Assembly (NCBI GenBank): GCA_964458015.1
Contig: CAYWGR010000113.1
Coordinates: 1 to 18,271, forward strand
Length of the DNA stretch: 18,271 bases
Source: CAYWGR01 sp964458015
GTDB lineage: Bacteria; Planctomycetota; Planctomycetia; Pirellulales; Thermoguttaceae
Direction: 5' to 3'
The notes under the pieces were generated by a model, which had not been told where the DNA came from, made no database searches, and saw nothing but the letters and a program-made list of their open reading frames with translations. Positions 1 to 7,341 of this stretch are shown here, in pieces; the first letter of the stretch is position 1, and every line of letters begins with the position of its first letter. The translations under genes were made by a program, and so were the position numbers.

Positions 1-19
1 ATACCGCCTGCGGCGGACA

Positions 20-37
20 AGGGCCGTGAACGGCCCT
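20..37. repeat. GC-rich intergenic hairpin at window start
   Basis: Two 8-base arms (20-27 and 30-37) are perfect reverse complements around a 2-base centre, preceded by a shorter CCGC/GCGG hairpin at 4-13. There is no following T-run, so it is not a classic terminator. It resembles the other GC-rich hairpins in non-coding parts of this window. It could be a dispersed element, or the end of a transcript from the left. Confidence 0.5.
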
Positions 38-144
38 GGCATTTGAATTTCGGGATACCCTCAGATAGATGGGACGCTACAGCCGTACTTTTTAGGGGGC
101 TCGGGCAACAGTTACGTGTCCAGCATGGTTCAACGGACTTCTTT

Positions 145-693
145 ATGACAGACGACCTTTCCCGCCGTTCGGACAAAGACTCTCGCACAAGCGAATTTGT
201 GCGATTGCTCGGGCTGCACGAGCAGGAACTAAGCGGATACATCATCTCTCTGGTGCCCAATTGGGCCGATGCCGATGAGATTGCCCAAGAGACGAAGCTC
301 CGGCTGTGGGAGCAGTTCGAAAACTATGACCCTACCAAAGATTTCGGGGCCTGGGCGCGCACTATCGCTTATTTCTTGGTCCTGGCCTACCGAAAGCGCT
401 CCCAAAGGGCCTCGGCACGCTTCAGCCAGCAGTTCGTCGACCTCATTTCTCACGATGCTGCATCGCTGGCCACCGAGGCATCTTCTCTTCGGCAAACCTT
501 AAGCGACTGCATCGCTAAGCTGGGGCAATCCGCGCGCGAATTGCTATGGGCTTGCTACGCCGGAAAAGAATCCATCAAAGACGTCGCTCTTCGTTTGGGG
601 CGTTCCGTTCGCGGCACGCAACATTCCGTCGCAAAAATCCGTATCGACCTTCAGCGATGCGTTGAATTGGCCATGCGCGAGGAGGAGCGATGA
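145..693 (+). CDS. ECF-type sigma-70 family sigma factor (Rhodopirellula/Verrucomicrobium family)
   Basis: An extracytoplasmic-function sigma factor that would direct RNA polymerase to a small promoter set. The 182 residues match the usual two-domain ECF length. Region 2 spans about residues 20-86, including the family-typical stretch PNWADADEIAQE (38-49) and a conserved FGAWARTIAY (67-76). Region 4 spans about 117-175, with a helix-turn-helix at 142-170. I chose ATG 145 because homologues begin with a short polar stretch followed by EFVRLL. An in-frame ATG at 43 would add 34 residues with no sigma homology. Neither start has a clear Shine-Dalgarno. The stop codon overlaps the start of the FecR-domain gene (ATGA), so the pair is translationally coupled, as expected for a sigma/anti-sigma pair. 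The promoters it controls cannot be read from this window. Confidence 0.92.
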   Translation: MTDDLSRRSDKDSRTSEFVRLLGLHEQELSGYIISLVPNWADADEIAQETKLRLWEQFENYDPTKDFGAWARTIAYFLVLAYRKRSQRASARFSQQFVDLISHDAASLATEASSLRQTLSDCIAKLGQSARELLWACYAGKESIKDVALRLGRSVRGTQHSVAKIRIDLQRCVELAMREEER

Positions 694-3212
694 TGAATGT
701 TTTTGAATCGCCCATGTCGGAAGATCGCCTAAGCGAGTTGCACCAGCTTGCCACAGCCGCTCTCAATGAAAATCTCTCCGACGAGCAAGCGGCCCGGCTC
801 GACCAACTTGTTTGCCAAGACGAAGAATTCCGAAAACAATACATTCGCTACATGTACGTTTCGTGGAATCTGCGCACTTGGGCGAAATTCCCCTTGGCCG
901 ACGATTCTGAAAGCCCGCTGCAACCCTCGATGCCCACCGATGTTGATGAAGCCTTGCTACGTCAACTACAAGTCCCGTCGTCCGAGCCGGCGGCCCCTTC
1001 CGTTCCCTCTTTCCTTGGCAATTTCGTTCACGGCACCATAGGCTTCTTCTCCCAGGAAGTGCCGTTTGCGATGTTGACTGCAACGATCATAACAAGTCTT
1101 GGCCTCTTGGCAGGCTCGTTCGTCTACGTTTCCCATCACGAGTCTACCGCCCAAAAGAGCCAACCGTCCTCACCGTCCGTCGCAACCGTTTCCTCGTCAC
1201 AATTCGAGCATATCGGTCGCATCACAGGCATGGTCGATGTGAAATGGTCCGACATCAACACCTCCACCGAACTCGGCAACGCGGTGTCCTTGGGGCGTCG
1301 CTATGCGTTGTCCTCCGGTCTGATGGAGATCACTTACGACTCCGGCGCGAAAGTTATCCTTCAAGGCCCTGTCACCTACAAAGTCGATTCTTCGGCCGGC
1401 GGCTTTCTTTCGGTGGGCAAACTGACGGCAAAATTAGAGAAGAGAGGAGAGGGGAGAGGGGAGCGTAAGCAGAATCTGTCAGCTATCAGCGGTCAGCAGT
1501 CAGAAAAAGTGGCTAGTGGTCAGAAATTAGTGTCTAGTGGCCAGTGGTTAGTGGCTAGTGAAGAGAGGTCAGAGGTCAGAGGTCAGGGACCGGAAAAAGT
1601 GGCTGGTGAATCAGACACAAAATCCCGAAATCCCGAAATCTCCAAATCCCAAATTTCCAATCCCCAATCTCTAATCCCTAATCACTTGCTTTCCCCCGCC
1701 CCTGCGTTCGCCGTGCGAACGCCGACCGCCACGGTCACCGATCTCGGCACGGAGTTTGGCGTCGAGGTTCGAGATTCCGGTGCTACAACAGCCCGCGTAT
1801 TCCAAGGCGTCGTCGAGTTGAAAACGAACGGCGATAGCAAACGTCCCTCGCAAACCATTCGTCTCTTAGCCGACGAATCGGCCGAGATCGAAAAAGTAGA
1901 ACAAAACGGCATCGCCAATTACAACGTACTGCGTAACCATACGCACAAAGTCACCTTTACCCGGGATATTTCTGAAAAGACACTGATTCAACTCGATCTA
2001 GCCGACGTGGTCGCAGGCGGATCGGGCTTGGGGAATGCATCTAATCGTGGCATTAATCCACAAACCGGCGCGATTCAGATCAGTCCGGCCACAACGACAC
2101 CGGATTTTAATCTTCGCGGCGATGGCCTTTACCATCGGGTCGAAGGGCTGCCCATGGTCGATGGCGTCTTTATTCCAGCAGGCAATAAAGGCCCTGTGCA
2201 ACTCGATTCGGCAAATCACACCTTCGAGTTTTTGCTCGAAACCGATAACTCCACACAGGGCTACATCTGGACATTGGGCAACGGTGCAGCCAATTCCGTT
2301 CCGAAACTTGACAACGGCGACTTCGAGAGTCCGCCAATCCGCGACCTGGTTTATACGCCTCCGTTCCGTAACCCCGGACTTTCAGGAACCGGAAAATGGA
2401 TTTTCGGCCCCTCGGGCGGCAAGGCTTATGCCGGCTTTACAACGGCCAATAGCGCCATGGGACTCCTTCACTGCTTCGGCAATCAGTGTGCCTTCATTCA
2501 GGGCACCGGCGACTTTTCGCAAAAAATCGATGGTTTCCAAGAAGGCACTTACATCCTTAGTTTTTATGCCGAAAGTCGCGACCGTCACACCAATCCCCTG
2601 CGGGTGGAAATCGATGGTAAACCATTAACTTTCAATGGTATCGCATCGGCAAAACCGCATGCGGTCGGCAACGCAATGCAGCAGTTTACGAGCGATCCAT
2701 TCACCGTCGCCGCAGGCTCCCACACAATATCTTTTGCAGGCACGGTTCCTTTCCAAGACAACGATGACCGCACTACGTTTATCGATGACGTCGCCTTGTG
2801 GAACGCGGCGCAATTTCCCGCGGAAATGGGCGGCGTTGATTTTGCAGGAGTAAAACACGCGGCGTTAATGTTGTTCGCTAACAAAGGCATTACCTTTGAC
2901 CTGGAAGCCGTCCGCCATCGCTATCCTGGTTGCCATCTCCTTCGCTTCATTGCCTATGTTGGCAATACCGAAGACGCTCAACACCATCAGCATCCCATTT
3001 CGGCGGACGTTTGGGCATTCGTCGATGGCCGAAAACGTTTCCAATACGGAAGTCTCTGCTGCTGGAACAGCCCGCAAAAAATAAGCATCCGTCTAAGCGA
3101 AAACGACCGGTTCCTAACCCTCGTCAGTACGGAATCCAGCAATGGCAAAAACGGCGGATGGATCGTTTTCGGCGATCCGACTTTGGAAATGCTGCCAACA
3201 GCCGGTAAATAG
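690..3212 (+). CDS. FecR-domain transmembrane protein, putative anti-sigma factor with NPCBM-like domain and inserted DUF642-like module
   Basis: A membrane partner of the upstream sigma factor, probably sensing an outside signal. Residues 1-100 form a cytoplasmic anti-sigma-like region (SDEQAARLDQLV near 30-41). A single membrane segment lies at about 127-147. A FecR domain spans 175-250 and 338-380, ending TDLGTEFGVEV. Between its halves lie about 85 residues encoded by simple repeats. From about 425 comes the region typical of planctomycete FecR proteins (LADVVAGGSGLG). An NPCBM/galactose-binding-like domain starts near 490 and resumes at about 707-835 (NKGITFDL, DRFLTLVST). It is split by residues 540-706, which match the mature PEP-CTERM protein of the next gene. 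A strong GGAGGAG lies at 681-687 and the start overlaps the sigma stop. At 840 residues it is long for the family. The anti-sigma role is inferred from gene order. Confidence 0.88.
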   Translation: MMNVFESPMSEDRLSELHQLATAALNENLSDEQAARLDQLVCQDEEFRKQYIRYMYVSWNLRTWAKFPLADDSESPLQPSMPTDVDEALLRQLQVPSSEPAAPSVPSFLGNFVHGTIGFFSQEVPFAMLTATIITSLGLLAGSFVYVSHHESTAQKSQPSSPSVATVSSSQFEHIGRITGMVDVKWSDINTSTELGNAVSLGRRYALSSGLMEITYDSGAKVILQGPVTYKVDSSAGGFLSVGKLTAKLEKRGEGRGERKQNLSAISGQQSEKVASGQKLVSSGQWLVASEERSEVRGQGPEKVAGESDTKSRNPEISKSQISNPQSLIPNHLLSPAPAFAVRTPTATVTDLGTEFGVEVRDSGATTARVFQGVVELKTNGDSKRPSQTIRLLADESAEIEKVEQNGIANYNVLRNHTHKVTFTRDISEKTLIQLDLADVVAGGSGLGNASNRGINPQTGAIQISPATTTPDFNLRGDGLYHRVEGLPMVDGVFIPAGNKGPVQLDSANHTFEFLLETDNSTQGYIWTLGNGAANSVPKLDNGDFESPPIRDLVYTPPFRNPGLSGTGKWIFGPSGGKAYAGFTTANSAMGLLHCFGNQCAFIQGTGDFSQKIDGFQEGTYILSFYAESRDRHTNPLRVEIDGKPLTFNGIASAKPHAVGNAMQQFTSDPFTVAAGSHTISFAGTVPFQDNDDRTTFIDDVALWNAAQFPAEMGGVDFAGVKHAALMLFANKGITFDLEAVRHRYPGCHLLRFIAYVGNTEDAQHHQHPISADVWAFVDGRKRFQYGSLCCWNSPQKISIRLSENDRFLTLVSTESSNGKNGGWIVFGDPTLEMLPTAGK
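1437..1690 (+). repeat. In-frame low-complexity repeat block inside the FecR gene
   Basis: Four kinds of short imperfect repeat follow one another: a GAGAGG/GGGAGA purine run (1437-1463), TCAGC/GTCAGCAG units (1480-1501), AGTGGCTAGTGG-type units (1510-1560) continuing into AGAGGTC tandem units (about 1563-1588), and AAATCCC/AATCCCC units (1619-1682). Their texture is that of planctomycete intergenic repeats, but the whole block remains open in the FecR frame. The encoded segment is polar and without recognisable fold. Confidence 0.8.
2307..2808 (+). repeat. Module duplicated between FecR protein and PEP-CTERM protein (copy 1)
   Basis: FecR residues 540-706 align along their length with residues 28-199 of the PEP-CTERM protein at 3342-4022. 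Shared stretches include FIQGTGDFSQKI versus FLQGTGSFSQEI, LSFYAESRD versus VSFYIEGRG, and SFAGTVPF versus IFAGTVPF, and both end in a Thr-Ile-Asp-Asp/Asn-Val-type strand. The pattern (NGDFE at the start, a Gly/Trp-rich first third, Gln before beta strands) recalls DUF642-like jelly-roll domains; that family assignment is inference. Confidence 0.85.
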
Positions 3213-3341
3213 AAGATGAGAACACAAAACATAGCAATTCAACGTTTGCCTTTTAACCGGGCTACTTGCCTCGGAAAAACAGGATCGCTAGGCACGGTGC
3301 TTGGCGATGATTTACCCCTATCTTTTCAGGAGTATGATGTC

Positions 3342-4022
3342 ATGAGAGTGCGAAAGGTAGCAATGTGCTTGGTTCTCGGAATAGCGGCAGCTTGGAGCCA
3401 AGCCGCTTCGGCCACTACGATTACCGTGGGCAACGCCGGCTTTGAGACGAATCCGATCAGCGGCTTCGTGTACACACCTGATTTTGGGGACTTAACCAAC
3501 ACGGGCGAATGGACGTTCGGAGCATCAGGTGGTGCGTCCTTCGACGGATACGCAACTGCCGGCAGCGCTATATGCACCGGCCAGGCAATCGACAACCAGT
3601 GCGCATTTCTACAAGGCACCGGCAGCTTCTCGCAAGAAATCAGCGGATTCACCGCCGGCAGCTACACCGTCAGCTTCTACATCGAGGGCCGCGGAATGGG
3701 CACTACGGAAGATGGAACCCCCATCAATGGCGGCCAACCCATTACGGTCACGCTTGGTGGTAAAACCCTGACCTTTAGCGGCGTCGGAACCGTCTCACCA
3801 ACCTCCACCTCCCAAATGATTCAAGTCATCAGTGATTCCGTTACATTGACGGCGGAAAAAAACACCCTCATTTTCGCCGGCACGGTTCCCTTTGGAGTCA
3901 CGGATCTCACAACCTTGATCGACAACGTCAGCATCCAATCCATCCCCGAGCCATCTACGATTATATTACTCATTACCGGATTCATCGGCTTGGTCTGCTA
4001 TGTATGGCGAAAGCAAAAGTAA
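3342..4022 (+). CDS. PEP-CTERM sorting-domain exported protein
   Basis: A secreted protein carrying the C-terminal signal recognised by exosortase, the system that cleaves and displays PEP-CTERM proteins. Of 226 residues, 1-24 are a signal peptide (basic start, hydrophobic core, cleavage after ASA). Residues 28-199 form one beta-rich module homologous to the segment inserted in the upstream FecR protein. IPEPST at 201-206, a membrane helix to about 221 and the basic end WRKQK make a textbook PEP-CTERM tail. I place the start at ATG 3342, because AGGAG (3328-3332) is well spaced and the signal peptide begins there; upstream in-frame codons lack such features. It follows the FecR gene by 129 bases on the same strand, so it is probably a target or co-expressed partner. 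No exosortase gene is in this window. The ligand is unknown. Confidence 0.9.
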   Translation: MRVRKVAMCLVLGIAAAWSQAASATTITVGNAGFETNPISGFVYTPDFGDLTNTGEWTFGASGGASFDGYATAGSAICTGQAIDNQCAFLQGTGSFSQEISGFTAGSYTVSFYIEGRGMGTTEDGTPINGGQPITVTLGGKTLTFSGVGTVSPTSTSQMIQVISDSVTLTAEKNTLIFAGTVPFGVTDLTTLIDNVSIQSIPEPSTIILLITGFIGLVCYVWRKQK

Positions 4023-4040
4023 ATCCATCGAATACTGGAT

Positions 4041-4083
4041 GGCGAATGGCGAATGTATCGAGCAGGATACATCGCCGTTCGCC
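4041..4083. terminator. Long hairpin downstream of the PEP-CTERM gene
   Basis: Arms 4041-4059 and 4066-4083 pair along their full length as RNA, with one G-U pair and one bulged A, around a 6-base loop. The left arm contains a tandem GGCGAATGGCGAAT. There is no T-run afterwards, so it is a non-canonical terminator, an mRNA-end stabiliser, or a small dispersed repeat. It lies 19 bases after the stop codon, which favours a 3'-end role. Confidence 0.55.
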
Positions 4084-4213
4084 TCCGATTCCACCACAAT
4101 CGTACATGGCAAACGTGGGGTGCGTCCGCAACACATCATTACAGTTGAATATCAAGTATTTTGTTTAGAGGGCTGCACACTTGCCTGAGCGATTCCTCTA
4201 GGGACAATATGTC

Positions 4214-5221
4214 ATGAAATCTGCCTCACGAAACAATGCCTTCACGCTCGTAGAACTGCTCGTCGTTATCACGATCATCGGGATCCTCATCTCGCTTTTA
4301 TTGCCCGCGGTGCAATCGGCGCGTGAGGCCGCACGGCGGCTGCAATGCAGCAACAATTTGAAGCAAATGGGATTGGCGGCCCTCAATCACGAGCAGACGC
4401 AAGGTTTTTTGCCAACCTGCGGCTGGGGTTATTATTGGGTCGGAGATCCCGACTATGGATTCGGCACGAAACAGCCCGGCGGATGGTTCTACAACATTTT
4501 GCCCTATATCGAACAACAAGCTTTGCATGATCTGCAAGTGGGCAAAACAACCTCGACAAGTCCCACCCGCAAAGCCGCTGCGGCCCAAATGGTCGGCACG
4601 TCATTGGCTGCCACGATCTGCCCAAGTCGGCGGCCAGCCGTTGCCTATCCGACTTGGCAAACCACTTCAACGCCGTATTATACCGATCCGCTTACCAACG
4701 TCGGGAAAGCCGACTACGCTGCCAATGGCGGCGATTACTATACAGATCCATCCTACGGTGGTTGGGACGGCGGCGGTCCCAAGGATATTGCAAGCGGACA
4801 AGCATCGACGGCTGCCGCCAAGTTCGGCGCAGTTGCCAAACTGGCCAATGGAATCGCCTATTGCGGCAGTCAAGTAACCATTGCCCAAGTGATCGATGGA
4901 ACCAGCAATACCTGCTTGGTCGGCGAAAAATACTTGATGCCTGACTATTATTCCACTGGGGAAGATGGCGGCGACAACGAAAACATGTTGATGGGCGATA
5001 ACGAAGATATTATTCGCTGGACTTCGACCTCCTTAACCCTGTCCCAAGACCGGAGCGGCGATGGCACCGGGCATCGTTTCGGTAGTGCTCATGCCACCGG
5101 CTTCAATATGGCATTTTGCGATGGCTCGGTCCGCTCACTAAGCTATTCCATCAATCCGGCCACATTTGGCTGCCTCGGCAACCGCAAAGACGGGCAAGGG
5201 ATTGGCGGGAGTTGGTATTGA
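4214..5221 (+). CDS. DUF1559 domain-containing prepilin-like protein
   Basis: A member of the large planctomycete DUF1559 family, built like a type II secretion or type IV pilus pseudopilin. A short polar leader is followed by the prepilin peptidase motif: cleavage is expected before Phe10, with Glu14 at +5 and a hydrophobic helix to about residue 31, then the PAVQSAREAARR stretch typical of the family. The body is 335 residues, normal for the family, and holds the hallmark H-X9-DG motif (His293 to Asp303-Gly304). Position -1 of the cleavage site is Ala rather than the usual Gly. The start ATG 4214 follows AGGG near 4200. It follows the PEP-CTERM gene by 191 bases containing a strong hairpin, so co-transcription is uncertain. 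The precise function of the family is unknown. Confidence 0.93.
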   Translation: MKSASRNNAFTLVELLVVITIIGILISLLLPAVQSAREAARRLQCSNNLKQMGLAALNHEQTQGFLPTCGWGYYWVGDPDYGFGTKQPGGWFYNILPYIEQQALHDLQVGKTTSTSPTRKAAAAQMVGTSLAATICPSRRPAVAYPTWQTTSTPYYTDPLTNVGKADYAANGGDYYTDPSYGGWDGGGPKDIASGQASTAAAKFGAVAKLANGIAYCGSQVTIAQVIDGTSNTCLVGEKYLMPDYYSTGEDGGDNENMLMGDNEDIIRWTSTSLTLSQDRSGDGTGHRFGSAHATGFNMAFCDGSVRSLSYSINPATFGCLGNRKDGQGIGGSWY

Positions 5222-5373
5222 GAGTGGTCCTCGATTAGCCATCAGGGTTAGTGGCAGACAGTCCAGGGTTAATTACCCACGTAGATTTAGTTGCGCACCC
5301 CCAATAGCATTAGTTTGTGTGTTTTTTTATAAAACTACGCAAGACCACCCAAGATGCTTCTAGTGAACACGCC

Positions 5374-5401
5374 TTGTCGGCCGACAAAATTTTGCTAAAC
5401 T
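5374..5401 (+). promoter_or_regulatory. Candidate sigma-70 promoter for rpsR, over a palindrome
   Basis: TTGTCG (5374-5379), a 16-base spacer and TAAACT (5396-5401), preceded by TG for an extended -10, give a reasonable housekeeping promoter that would start an rpsR transcript near 5408. The -35 lies inside a perfect 14-base palindrome (5374-5387), a possible operator. Assigned by eye only. Confidence 0.45.
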
Positions 5402-5430
5402 AGATCGTTTCCCCCAGGCCGGGATGGATT

Positions 5431-5459
5431 GGTTGGGTCCGGCCGGGCCGGTACCAACC
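5431..5459 (+). promoter_or_regulatory. Structured 5' leader hairpin of rpsR
   Basis: GGTTGG (5431-5436) pairs with CCAACC (5454-5459). Inside it, CCGG pairs with CCGG across a 2-by-2 internal loop and a short GC-rich apical loop. The hairpin lies about 30 bases before the rpsR start, between the candidate promoter and the ribosome-binding site (AGGAA near 5479). Ribosomal protein genes often carry such autoregulatory leaders, and the S6:S18 leader is known to use a CCG element. Whether this is one is inference. Confidence 0.4.
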
Positions 5460-5489
5460 TTCGGAAAGCACGTGGATTAGGAACCCCCT

Positions 5490-5765
5490 ATGGCAAGGCG
5501 ACTTCAAGTCAATAAGGTTAGCAAGCGGCGGGCTAAAACTAAGGTTCGCACGAAGAAGAAGGATCCCATTTTCGTCGATGGACAGAGGCCAAGCCCCATG
5601 TACGTCGACTACAAGGACATCGAGCTTCTCAAAAAGCTCACGAACCGGCAGGGCAAGATCATCAGCCGTCGTAAAAGCGGCTGCACCGCCATCAGCCAGC
5701 ATGCGGTTACCCGGGCTATCAAACGGGCACGCTTCATGGCTTTGCTGCCGTACACGGGCGAATAA
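5490..5765 (+). CDS. rpsR: 30S ribosomal protein S18 (bS18)
   Basis: A small-subunit ribosomal protein that pairs with S6 on the 16S rRNA platform. The 91 residues comprise a basic N-terminal extension (1-37, rich in Lys/Arg) and the S18 core (38-90): YVDYKDIELLKKL, QGKIISRRKSG, and the signature AIKRARFMALLPYT near the end. It lacks paired cysteines, having only Cys65, so it is the zinc-free form. Usually rpsR sits with rpsF, ssb and rplI; here it stands alone, with its own candidate promoter, ahead of a transporter operon. AGGAA ends 6 bases before the ATG. It could be the only S18 gene or a second copy; the window cannot tell. Confidence 0.93.
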   Translation: MARRLQVNKVSKRRAKTKVRTKKKDPIFVDGQRPSPMYVDYKDIELLKKLTNRQGKIISRRKSGCTAISQHAVTRAIKRARFMALLPYTGE

Positions 5766-5832
5766 TCGCCCCCGCGCCAAGATGTTTGTCGTTGTGGCAA
5801 GATCGAACCCTTGTTGACCAGGGCGTGCGCGC

Positions 5833-7341
5833 GTGAAACAAACCGAGCGATGGGCGGGCATAGTACTGTTGGCCTTCTTCTGTGCAGCCTGCGCTCTCAG
5901 GGCAGACGCAGCCGACATTACTGCATCGCCTGAAAAAAAGCCATTGCGCTGGGCCGCCGACTCCGAAGGCGGCGCGCCCTATATCTGCAAAGATCCGTCG
6001 AACGTGGATCGCTACGTCGGCTTTGAAGTCGAGTTGGCTGCGGCATTGGAAAAAGAGCTTGGCCGCAAGATCGAATACGTTCAATACGACTTCAAAAGCC
6101 TCGTTTCGGGGCTTCAACGCGGCGATTTCGATTTCGCGATGAACGGCGTCGAAATGACCCCCGATCGTATCAAAGCCCTGCGATTTACAAGGCCCTATTA
6201 CGTCTATTCGCTGCAACTCGTGGCCAGGGCCGATGAAACGCGGTTCGACTCGCTGGAGACATGCAAGACAGCGGGGGCCATCGTAGGCACTCTGGAAGAC
6301 ACCGCCGCCGAACGCCTCTTGGACAAGTTGAATATCACCAAAAAGGTCTACGGCAATCAGGTCGAGCCTTATGTTGATTTAGAGCTGGGGCGACTCGACG
6401 CCGTCTTGCTCGATCTCCCGATCGCGGCCTACTATGCCAAGCCGAATCCCAAGCTGAAATTCCTGGGCGAAGCCTCGCATCCCGGATTCTACGGCATTGC
6501 CTTTCGGAAGGAGCAAGAATCCTTGGCTGCCGAGTTCGATGTTGCCTTGAAAAAGCTGCTCGACTCAGGCCAATTGCAGCGTATCTACGAGAAATGGCAC
6601 ATCTGGAACGAGCACCAATCACTGCTTTCGGAAGCGGACAAAACAAACGATTTTATTGCGGAATCGGGTCGGCGATGGGATTTTTGGAGCTATTTCCCGC
6701 TGCTGCTCGAAGGAGCCTGGATGACCGTACGGCTGACGTTTGTCAGCATGTTGCTCGCGGCGACTCTGGGCTTGCCGATTGCTTTATGCCGATTATACGG
6801 CCCCGCTCCGTTGCGAATGTCGGCGATGATCTATGTGGAGTTCTTCCGCGGCATTCCCGTGCTGCTTCTGCTGTATTTTCTTTATTATGGCCTGCCCGTC
6901 ATCGCAGAACGATATGCTTTGCCGATTGATCTGCGGTTGCCTCCCATCGCAGCCGCCATTTTAGGCTTTGGGCTGAATTACGCCGCTTACCAGGCGGAAA
7001 TCTATAGGGCCGGCATCGCTTCGATACCCGTGGGACAATGGGAGGCCGGTGCTTCGCTAGGCATGACCCGCCTGCATACGTTCCACCGCATCATTCTTCC
7101 CCAGGCCATTCGGGTGATCCTGCCGCCGACGACCAACGACCTGGTTGCGCTGTTCAAAGACACCAGCATCGTTAGCATTATCGCCGTCGAGGAGTTGACC
7201 AAGGAATACCAGATTTTGGCCAAGTCGAGCCTCAAGTATTTGGAAATCGGGCTCGTCACGGCGCTATTATACTTAATAATGTCAGTCCCACTTGGTCACT
7301 TGTCGCGCTATCTCGAACGACGCTGGGGGAAGGGACGATGA
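5833..7341 (+). CDS. Polar amino-acid ABC transporter, substrate-binding protein fused to permease
   Basis: Imports an amino acid (glutamine/histidine/arginine class). Residues 1-27 are a signal peptide (cleavage near ADA). Residues 37-262 are a family-3 periplasmic binding protein (RYVGFEVELAAAL, DFAMNGVEMTPDR, FTRPYY, GTLEDTAAE). Residues 281-500 are a HisM/GlnP-type permease with about five membrane segments, the family stretch EFFRGIPVLLLL (336-347) and the ATPase-contacting EAA loop (about 404-424, EAGASLGM through ILPQA). Such fusions are known in several phyla and tether the receptor to the channel. The start is GTG 5833; a weak CCAGGG-like site lies upstream and no in-frame ATG gives a better signal peptide. 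The stop overlaps the next start by ATGA. Exact substrate is not readable. Confidence 0.92.
   Translation: MKQTERWAGIVLLAFFCAACALRADAADITASPEKKPLRWAADSEGGAPYICKDPSNVDRYVGFEVELAAALEKELGRKIEYVQYDFKSLVSGLQRGDFDFAMNGVEMTPDRIKALRFTRPYYVYSLQLVARADETRFDSLETCKTAGAIVGTLEDTAAERLLDKLNITKKVYGNQVEPYVDLELGRLDAVLLDLPIAAYYAKPNPKLKFLGEASHPGFYGIAFRKEQESLAAEFDVALKKLLDSGQLQRIYEKWHIWNEHQSLLSEADKTNDFIAESGRRWDFWSYFPLLLEGAWMTVRLTFVSMLLAATLGLPIALCRLYGPAPLRMSAMIYVEFFRGIPVLLLLYFLYYGLPVIAERYALPIDLRLPPIAAAILGFGLNYAAYQAEIYRAGIASIPVGQWEAGASLGMTRLHTFHRIILPQAIRVILPPTTNDLVALFKDTSIVSIIAVEELTKEYQILAKSSLKYLEIGLVTALLYLIMSVPLGHLSRYLERRWGKGR

Noticed and set aside
43..144. Longer start for the sigma factor at ATG 43
   Set aside because: The extra 34 residues do not resemble the family, and 182 residues from ATG 145 is the normal length. 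No Shine-Dalgarno supports 43.
1437..1690. CRISPR-like array in the repeat block
   Set aside because: Units are short, contiguous and degenerate with no unique spacers, and they are in frame within a gene.
5321..5334. T-run after the DUF1559 gene as a terminator
   Set aside because: Seven Ts are present but no stable stem precedes them.
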